From: Juglans regia
Taxonomy: Eukaryota; Streptophyta; Magnoliopsida; Fagales; Juglandaceae
DNA: 64,000 nt
Assembly: GCF_001411555.2 (NCBI RefSeq)
Contig: NC_049909.1
Location: 17,470,623 to 17,534,622 of the forward strand
Reading direction: 5' to 3'
Shown here: piece after piece, positions 55,994-64,000 of the stretch
Layout: every line of letters begins with the position of its first letter
Numbering within the stretch: position 1 is the first letter of the stretch
Notes under the pieces: model-generated
Seen by the model: the letters and a program-made list of their open reading frames with translations, nothing else
The model's database searches: none
What the model was told of the DNA's origin: nothing
Program-made: the position numbers and the translations under genes

Positions 55994-58900
55994 CGTGCTA
56001 TTTTTACTGTAAATACAATTTGTCCGAATTCAAAAATCCCTCACTGGATTACTTTCTCTGCGTTTTAGTGTGAAAGGGACTGTAGGACAAATTCCCCAGC
56101 TAGTTGGTCATGATTTCATTTAATTTGACATTTCTTTATAAGAATGTCAAACTGAGTGTTCACGATTTTATTTTTGACCATTTGTTTTTCTTAATCTTAT
56201 GGATGATGGATCTGTTTGGATTACCTGTTAGATTTCACATAAGCAACGAGATGCAATTTATGATTATTACCAAAAGTAAGGGTTCGTATGGATAGTGAGA
56301 TGAGATGGTTTTAAATGAGTTAAATAAAATATTGTTAGAATATTATTTTTTAATATTATTATTATTTTGAGATTTAAAAAAATTAAATTGTTTATTATAT
56401 TTTGTATGAAAATCTGAAAAAATTATAATGATGAGATGAGATAGGTTGAAAGTGTTTCTGTATTTAAATGGATCTAATTGTGGTGTATGCTAATACTTGT
56501 CAGGGTTTTCTTCTTGATTCATTTTTGGGTTTTCTCATAATGTCTACGAATTGGATTTAAATGTTTATTTGGCTCGGGCTTTTTGACATACAGCTTAGAT
56601 TCAACTCAAATAACAAAACACGACGATGGTAACATTATTCATCTAACTCTTTAATTTATTATTTTAAAAAATAAGAATTGATATAATAATTTATTATAAA
56701 TCAGCATTATAAGATAAAGGCAGAATGCAATCTGTAATTATTATTATTTTTAAATTATTATCGAAATGAAGCTGCATGTTGTAAACTCACTTAATGAATA
56801 AATTACTCCCAAGCCTGTGAAAAACAATCACGGGCTGAGAAGTGGTATAGCTCCTCCTCGTGATTGGTGTGGGCCATCATACTTCATCTTTCTGCTAAGC
56901 AAAGGCGACTCTTTTCAAGCGGTGGACCTGTTGCGGGAAAATGATGGTTTTCACTTTTCATTAATAATAGTAGATGGCTAGTAGGTATAACCCTATCATT
57001 ATTATTCTTGATAATAATTCAGAATGCCAACACGGCCAGTTGAGATAAACGGATGAGACAAACACCGCCTAATAAATTAATCTAATTTACATAATTTATT
57101 TAATCTGATTAACATAATTAAATTTTAAAATTTATATTTATCAGTAATCATAATATCTAAAAAAATAATAATAAGGACTACCGACTAAAAAAAAAATATC
57201 AATATTTTATAAATTTTAACTTGTAATAAAATTAATATTATAAATCCAATAATAACAAATATAAGCATGGATTCAGAATTATAATCTCAATAATAAAAAT
57301 ATAAATATATTGATAAATATTAATATTACAATCCAACAACGATAAAATTATAATTTTAAAATGAAATTTAAACGAATTATTGCAGGTTAATTTCAGGTTA
57401 ATCGGATGTTATTGATCTATTTATTAATCATATCTTAATGAGTCAACACATTTTGACCTGAGCCTATTTATATTAAATTCAAATATGCTAATTTTGTATA
57501 GTGTTCGTATTGAATTCACAGGTCATTTTGACAAAAATAATTTTTATGAATACATGCCATTTAAACACTAAAAAATATTGATGTTAGTGTTAAGATTCAA
57601 GAGGATTAAACTATGGTTCGTTCTATCTTATGGGGAGCATCTAAATAAGTCCCAATGCTCGACTTCGACATTGCATACTCATTATGGGGGTCATCTAATT
57701 TCCTCATTTCTCTTGCGGATGAAATAAACGGCCAAGATCATCAAATAAGCATCGCAACTATATATCTTAAATGTTAAATTTATGGTATTTATAAATATGA
57801 TATATGCAGCCAAAGACATATAACCCAATGACATAACACTCAAATCTCTAAAATGGAAGTATTGAATTCGAACACCCTCCTTGAATAAAAAAAAGAAAAA
57901 AAAGAAAAAATATTATATATACAAACGGTAGAACCTATTATATTCAAAAAATAAATAAATAGTATAACCAAATACATCATGACTTTTATTTTTATAAATA
58001 CATCATTACACTTTATTTTTATGGACCTTTTACCACACCGTAAAACCAAACGACCCACCCACCAAAACATGCTAATATTCATCATGCCGTATGCCATAAT
58101 GTTGTGTCACGTGATCACCATCGCCAATTTCACGTTCACGTCTCAAATCCGGTCCTTTTTTACACAGCTTATTTGAAGAAAACACAAAAACAAATTAAAA
58201 AACATGAGAAAATTGTACTCAAAACATACTTCGCATTAATCGATCATTTCACTTATATATTAATATTTGTCACATCAATACAATTATAAATATCACGATT
58301 AGCAAATCAGTTACAAAGAAAATTATATTCTCATCATTAATTTTTATCGCATAATATTATAGTTAAAATTTTTTATTTTTTATATTTGATTTTTTATTTA
58401 ATAATTAAAAAAATATTTTTTAATAATATTATAATTTTTTTATTTTTTAAATATTTAAAAATATATGTATAAAAAAAATACTAATTATATCTAACGATAA
58501 TTCAAAGCGAGAGCTAAGAGCGGTAGGTATAGTACTATCCATTTACGTATTCTAAAATCTTAAAATCTTATCTAGATTAATCAAACAATAAGTCCACATA
58601 ATTCTAATAGAATAATATTAAATATAAATTTTAAATAGAAAAATTTTATATAAATTTTTTATAAAAAGTATGATCCATTAATAAAAATTAATTTTATTTT
58701 TAAATAAAATCTATTTTTTACAAAATTTTATATATTTAAAACTCTTAAAAATCACTTATCATCCCAACATTCATCCTTGCTATCGTGGAAGCACGGAAGA
58801 CCCGGAAAACACAAAGTTCCGAGCATCGAGCGAGTGAAATTATGACGTGAGCAGCTCGTACAAGTACCACACGTATACAGCTGGCATTCCAACCCATTAT

Positions 58901-59291
58901 GAGGTGCGGTAACGGTCCGAACAGCCAGCTGTATCCCCATTGGAAAAGGAATAAGGATACACTATAAATCACATTTAATAATACATTTTATAATAATATT
59001 TTAAGAGATGAAGTTATTTTTATAAATTATTTTATACAAATACTATTCATTCGAAATGTAAAGTCTCGTGAAAAAATAATCTTATTGTTTATTTCTGTTC
59101 ATCTAATATTATTCTGTCTCGGATTGGACACGACTGCATCTGTTGTTCGTTTGATAACGAATAATTTCTACAAATCCGAAACAAAAAAGCCATGCTGCAA
59201 ACCGATGTACTTGCACGTGCTAGGTTACAGAACAAACCGATGGAAGATGGAGTTCACGTGTGGATTCTAGAGAGAGAACGGAAAATGCGGC
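55994..59291. other. Intergenic between BPA1-like and the small membrane gene
   Basis: No gene recognised. It holds the BPA1-like 3' UTR (first few hundred bases), a MITE (56280-56471) and AT-rich sequence. One patch at about 58760-58940 is clearly more GC-rich than its surroundings and contains TGACGTGAGC, but has no gene model I can support. A G-box CACGTG lies at 58109-58114. Confidence 0.5.
56280..56471. mobile_element. MITE of the GAGATGAGATG family
   Basis: It starts GGGTTCGTATGGATAGTGAG and ends after ATGATGAGATGAGATAGGTT. The interior AATAAAATATTGTTAGAATA and TTAAATTGTTTATTATATTT words match the other family members. It lies about 290 bp after the BPA1-like stop codon. Confidence 0.65.
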
Positions 59292-59997
59292 CTATAAATC
59301 GGCGAGTTTTCGGTGGGAGCGAGATTTCGGGGACCGTTTTCCCAGCTCTTGCAAGTTGCGGAGGCTTCGGATCGCCCAGACATCGCCTTTTCGGAGCTCA
59401 ATATATCGCTCGACATCGTTAATCTCGGTCGGTTGATCTACGAGGAAATCGAAACAAACGCATCAATGTAAAACGGCGACATTGTGAATTTGTGATAAAC
59501 GTTAAAACACATTCGATAAAAAAACACACGCACGAACAAATACAGAACAATTACAATAATTTTTTTTTTAAAAAAATATCAGAATCTGAATTTTATACCA
59601 ATGTGCCTCGCCGGTCGCTTAAATCCATTGAACTGAGCCAAATCTGAAACAAATAAAGCAAGAACTAACGACGACAATTAAACAAACGGAAACGATGGGG
59701 AGGGGGCGTTGATAGTGAGTAGGACGAAGACGTACCAGACTGAGAGGGACTGTGGGAGCAGAGGTACAGAATGAGGAAGCAGAGGAGGGTGAGGAGGGGG
59801 ATGACGTGGACGAACATCTCGGGCCTCGTAGGCGGCGGCGACGACAACGACAGACGGCGAGGCTTCAGTGCTTTGTACTCCTCGTCGTCATCACCGCCGC
59901 CGCGGCGCTTTGGATCTTCGACAATGAGGGTATCGTCCTTGGCTCCACCATGGCCATGGAGCTTCGTGACAGGCGAACCCAGAGACTGTCTATGCAT
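59292..59997 (-). CDS. Plant-specific small single-pass membrane protein, three exons
   Basis: Exons 59736-59997, 59599-59643 and 59292-59437 on the minus strand join with GT-AG introns of 92 and 161 bp to give 150 aa. Both junctions rebuild an Asp codon (G|AT). The protein begins MHRQSLGSPVTKLHGHGG, has an acidic and basic low-complexity region (29-60), one hydrophobic segment (about 62-80, VHVIPLLTLLCFLILYLCSH) and a C-terminal domain with the conserved words DLAQFNGFKRP, EINDVERYIELRKGDV and AIRSLRNLQELG, ending SHRKLADL. I recognise this as a conserved plant family of unknown function. The topology suggests a cytosolic N-terminus and one membrane anchor; no signal peptide is seen. It is divergent from DPM2, with (AG)n repeats just upstream of its start. 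Confidence 0.85.
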
Positions 59998-60850
59998 CGC
60001 AGAGAGAGGGAGAGAGAGAGACGTTGCTCAGTCAAGATTCTTGTGTTCAAGATTTTTTTCTTTTGGTTGCCGTTGCTTTCAATCCACCTGCCTGTGCTCT
60101 GTAAAAGAGACGGAGATAAAGGGAGGAAAGGAATACGGGTGGGTGGGGACTGTATTGATTTGGAACCCACTCTCCGATTTGGGACCGTTCTCACTCTCTC
60201 TCACTCTCTCTCTGTGCATCATTTCTGTAAAATGGAAAGAATCTTAATTAATAATAATGTGAGGAAAAATTAAAATTTTATTACGTGTAGTGTAAAAGTT
60301 GTGATTGGTTGACAATTTTTATTTTATTTTAGATTACCATAAATAGAGAACGTACCAAACAAAATTATAAAACGATTAAAATCAATATTTGGTTTAAAAC
60401 GATTATAACAAACTGAGAGATGAAATTTTCCTTTCATTTAGCTTGATAAGAATCATAAAATCACCGAGTTTTCGGGCCATGAAAATATCTTAAAAATTAA
60501 TTTTTTTTATTTTAAAGTATACAAGTCTTGTATATTTAAAAAAAAAAAAAATAAATATAAAATTTATATAAAAAATTTATTACCTTACTTTTTTTTATTA
60601 AAAAAATAAAAAATTCACACATTTTAAAAGTATATATGTCATTACTTTTGTTTTGGGTATGAATTTTTATTTTTGGTCAAAATTCTACTTTTAAGTGACA
60701 TATTTATTTATTTCTTAAATCACCAAGAAATACGATATTTTTTTTAGATCTTGACATCTTATCACGAGAACATAGAGAAGCCCAAGTCCAAGCCCAAACC
60801 AAATGCTGTCGGGTCGATAATCGAACCCGAATCAGACCCTCTTTCAATAT
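59998..60850. promoter_or_regulatory. Shared upstream region of the small membrane gene and DPM2
   Basis: About 850 bp separates the two divergent genes. It contains (AG)n next to the minus-strand gene (60001-60021), a second CT-rich patch (60187-60212) and AT-rich sequence. Plus-strand open frames here (59752-60273) are the complement of the minus-strand exon and its leader, so I do not treat them as genes. Confidence 0.4.
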
Positions 60851-60940
60851 TTCTTCGATCCCAACTCCGCTCGAGATCGTAGCCAGAAGCTAATTCCTCG
60901 GGTCAAAGAGATCGAGCAAAAATAATTTTCCTTCAACTTT

Positions 60941-62486
60941 ATGCCAAACAGGTAATCATCTGCAACTTCCCTTCTCCGTTGGATTGATTTACATGTAAAT
61001 GTACCGATTCGAATTGTATTATTGTTAAGTTATGTTTGAATTATATGTACTTATTGCTGTAAACCCTAGGAATCGGGTTGTTATAACGGCCTTTCCGAGA
61101 TAATCCTGTTTTATTTATTTATCAAAGTAAGTTAAGCTGGGTTAAGCTGGCTCTCTCTTTCTTGAAACTGCATGAAGCGGGGTCCTGGTTGTGCAAAGGA
61201 ATCTAATTAATTTCATTTGTGATCTGCTGTGGTATATTGGTATGGGGATTTGGATCCTAATGTGTGTTGTTTTGAGGTGATGCCTTTAGCCCACATGTTT
61301 TCTCTACCATTGCAATTCCATTGACTCTGGTCTCCGGTAATCGGTCTCTGGTGAGAATGAAGCTTTTGTTCACAAAAAAATTATGATTTATTATTATTTT
61401 TTTGAACAATTTGGGGTGTATTCTCACCATTTTAAAGTTCTTAAAATTTACAGAATGTAAGTGTATGTTATTGTAGTTAGTCGAGGTGGATTATTGTATA
61501 GGAAGGGGAGACATGGTTTTATTTATTATCATGGCTTGTTGTTTTAACTACTTCTTTCCTCCCATTTTATCTCTCTTTCTGGTGTTGGGTTCGGGGTGGG
61601 GGATGGGGGGATTAGGATGGCACAGATTGTAAATGGTGCTTGAATTTGAAACAAAAAATGAACAAGTTTAATGGCATGTGAGGAGGAGTACTTATAAAAA
61701 AAAAAAATTCTCAAATTACAAGACTAGATCAAAGATGTCTGCATAAATATGATGATGACGACGATAATAGAAATAATGAGAAACTGATTTGTATTATTAA
61801 TATTATAGTCATTATTATTATCTTTATTAAGGCTATAGGTTGATTGGAAAGTAAAATTATGGTATTCCGACTTATCACAAAAAAAAAAAAAAAAATTATG
61901 GTATTCCATCAAAATAAAAAAAGATTGTACAGAAAGGGAACACAAAGGATGCTGTGGGAGCATGAACATTGTGGTTAAAATCCAAAATTTATAAACAAGG
62001 TTTGGTGTTTTGATTGTGCCTTTAGAATATGTCCCTGCAATTTACTTATAAAAAAAAAAAATATGTCCCTGCAATTGGAGAATGAAAGAGAATGAGAGTC
62101 CATGAGTTTAGGTTAGATGAGGATAACAAACCAGCATGTACTATTTTATGGCTTTGAGGTTCCCCGCTCTAGGCAATTTAACTTAATGGTTGAAAGCCTC
62201 ATTTGGTTGCTCATAATTGAAACTATTAGCAGTATCTGTATTTTTGGAATGGGGGTATTTTCAGTAAAATTTGGTTTTGTCGAATTTAAGTTCAATTTCA
62301 AGGTAATTTATATGCTCTGACTCGCCTGAACCCTGAGGGTTCTGTTGTTCTTGTTATCATTTCTCTTTCTTGTGGGTGGGCGGGGAGGGTTGGTGTTTAT
62401 TATTTTATTACTATTGCAGGGTGGGAATTTTGGTTGCCTACGCACAACTTGTTGAGTCTTCCTTGAATATATTTTACAGGCAGTAA
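60941..62486 (+). promoter_or_regulatory. DPM2 5' UTR intron and splice-created upstream ORF
   Basis: The probable 5' UTR exon ends ATGCCAAACAG|GTAATC at 60951 and the next exon starts after TTTTACAG at 62480. This 1,528-bp intron lies wholly in the 5' UTR, a common plant arrangement. Joining the exons makes a five-codon frame (ATG CCA AAC AGG CAG TAA) whose ATG and stop are on opposite sides of the junction. Its function is unknown. The intron contains several A tracts but no recognisable gene. Confidence 0.5.
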
Positions 62487-62503
62487 AAGGCACAAACATC
62501 AGA

Positions 62504-62875
62504 ATGGAACTAGCAGACAGGGCAGTTGGGTTTCTATTATCTTTCGTCAGCATATCCATATTCACGTATTATACTTTTTGGGTCATCATTCTGGTCAGTC
62601 TTCCTTCTATTTAATTAATCTCATCTCCTATTTTTTAACCAACCAACCAACCAAACAAACAAAGCATACCATAAGGTAAAAATGTCCTATTGATGTTGTG
62701 CTGATGTCTTTTTATCTTTCAGCCATTTGTAGACAGTGATCACTTCATCCACCAGTATTTCCTCCCGCAAGAGTTCGCCATACTAATACCTGTATTTGCC
62801 GGTGTGGTGCTTCTTTGTTTCTTATGCGTATTTGTTGGATTTGTGATGCTAAAATCCAAAAAGAAGAAGGCTTGA
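62504..62875 (+). CDS. DPM2: DPM2, regulatory subunit of dolichol-phosphate-mannose synthase
   Basis: Exons 62504-62593 and 62723-62875 (129-bp intron, GT-AG, phase 0) encode 80 aa, the usual length for the family. It begins MELADRAVGFLLSFVSISIF, has two membrane spans (about 7-29 and 47-70) separated by a short loop with FVDSDHFIHQYFLPQ, and ends in the lysine-rich KSKKKKA, a dilysine-like ER signal. Known role of the family: it anchors and stabilises the catalytic DPM1 in the ER membrane for making dolichol-phosphate mannose, used in N-glycosylation and GPI anchors. The start codon is the first ATG of the second transcript exon. Confidence 0.95.
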
Positions 62876-64000
62876 TGGAATCAGTTTAGTCATTTATTTT
62901 TTAGTTCTTTTTTTAGAAAAAAAAAGACCCATAGAGCTTATACTTTTCTTACTCCCCCATCCCTCCTTTTTTCCAATAGATTTTGTGACGATATGGACGA
63001 GAATTTTAATTGAGATTTGTTGCAGCTTGCAGATTTTGTATATCTCTATCGTTTCTTATAATATTGGAAGCTCACATTTTATATATTATCTTAGGATTGA
63101 AGCTCAGTTTGGAAAATAATAGAGATGAACCACTTCATGTTCTGCATTTTGCTTATAATTTGTCCATAACGATTGCTTCCTTTCGCATTTGGTGTGCTCT
63201 GCTGTTGGGTAGAAACATGTGTTGTTGATGAACTTGCTTCCCCTCCTTCACTCGTCCTTTCCGAATGAGGAACTCATGTCTCAGTACGAGCTGCCTATGA
63301 ATTACTGGCCTCACACTGGCAGCTCTAGAGATGTGAGGCCATGAGAGTACTTTTCGATTGTGGAAAAATTCGCTTGATTTGACAAATCATATGACTGTAT
63401 TTTTTAATGATGTTGTAAATTTTTTATTTTTTTAAAAATATTTATGATGATTAAAAAAATATATGAAAAAAAGAAAATAAAAATAAAAAAATGAAATATA
63501 CATTCAGGACATATTTTCAGACTACTTTTTCGTTAGTTATAGCAGTTCTCTTTAGTTAATTAAGAATATTATCATATTTAAATTATGTTAAAACTCTAAT
63601 TATTTATATAGTTATACTTTTTTAAAAATATTTAACAAAATTTGATTATTTATTTAATGATGAAATATTAGTATTTTATAAATTAAATTTGATAATTTAT
63701 TTATGATATGATATTTATATGTTAATTATCTATTTTAAGTTAATTTAAATCAGTATTTAAATTTTTACCATTTGATCAAACTTGGTTACTTTGAAATTAG
63801 TGATATTTGTGTAAAATTCTGTATGGCGTAAAATTTTCTAATTGATAAAAAAAAACACGTTTGCCACATCTGTCAAATTGAAGAAAAAAATAAAGTATAA
63901 TTTTGAATATTAAAATAGTCTAATGTATAAGAATAAAATTATTATTTATTTATGTTCATCATTTATTATGAAATTTAAATTATATTAAAAATTTAAATTA
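62876..64000. other. DPM2 3' UTR and intergenic end of window
   Basis: No further gene. A small hairpin (GGCCTCACA ... TGTGAGGCC, about 63309-63344, 9-bp stem) follows about 430 bp after the DPM2 stop. After 63400 the sequence is AT-rich. Confidence 0.5.

Noticed and set aside
59752..60273. Long plus-strand ORFs upstream of DPM2
   Set aside because: They overlap, in antisense, exon 1 and the leader of the small membrane protein gene; composition follows from the (AG)n and CCG-rich sequence.

Overview
This is a plant nuclear window. Genes are split by GT-AG introns, non-coding DNA is strongly AT-rich, there is a plant-type tRNA-Trp gene, and every recognisable gene belongs to a plant family: class A1 heat-stress factors, a group D MAPKK, a SYP22-type Qa-SNARE, a BPA1-type RRM protein, a plant-specific small membrane protein and DPM2. 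The repeats (MITEs with GTTTGGAT ends and GAGATGAGATG interiors, tRNA-derived SINEs, short TRIMs) suggest a woody rosid, possibly Fagales such as walnut, pecan or oak. The species call is inference from repeat style only.

Layout. 1-2450: intergenic DNA with a MITE, a tRNA-Trp gene and an old SINE. 2854-8250: HSFA1-like gene A (482 aa, two exons). 12031-15906: its tandem paralogue HSFA1-like gene B (489 aa). 16578-16677 and 18146-18245 are 100-N gaps around a 1.5-kb island of LTR and MITE sequence. 18246-31298 repeats the A-B unit almost exactly: A' lacks exon 1, B' is complete. I read the A-B pair as a genuine older tandem duplication. The second pair is more likely a duplicated haplotype or contig overlap in the assembly than two more genes. 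After B' there is a complete 446-bp TRIM (31330-31775). 33249-34290: an intronless MKK9-like kinase gene with two small indels. 35752-41989 (minus): SYP22/VAM3-like syntaxin, seven coding exons, with a SINE, a truncated LINE and a long foldback hairpin in one intron. 42385-42656: a second complete TRIM in its upstream region. 43388-48874: a full-length hAT transposon with a perfect 8-bp target duplication but a transposase broken by in-frame stops. 51769-55993: BPA1-like gene, five coding exons. 59292-59997 (minus): three-exon gene for a 150-aa single-pass membrane protein. 62504-62875: DPM2, with a 5' UTR intron.

There are no operons; the genes work separately. HSFA1 proteins are master activators of the heat response, the MKK belongs to a MAPK cascade, SYP22 is a vacuolar or prevacuolar fusion SNARE, BPA1-like proteins bind the sphingolipid-transfer protein ACD11, and DPM2 stabilises dolichol-phosphate-mannose synthase in the ER. 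Orientation pairs: MKK and SYP22 converge, SYP22 and BPA1-like diverge across about 9.8 kb that holds the hAT, and the small membrane gene and DPM2 diverge.

No wholly new system is evident. The most interesting items are an 11-codon upstream ORF shared by every HSFA1 copy that has a leader, the assembly-like duplication with a sharp identity breakpoint, a 9-bp-TSD insertion upstream of gene B with its empty site preserved at gene A, the double-indel MKK, and several complete transposons with intact target duplications. Sequence comparisons were made by eye, so identity statements are approximate.
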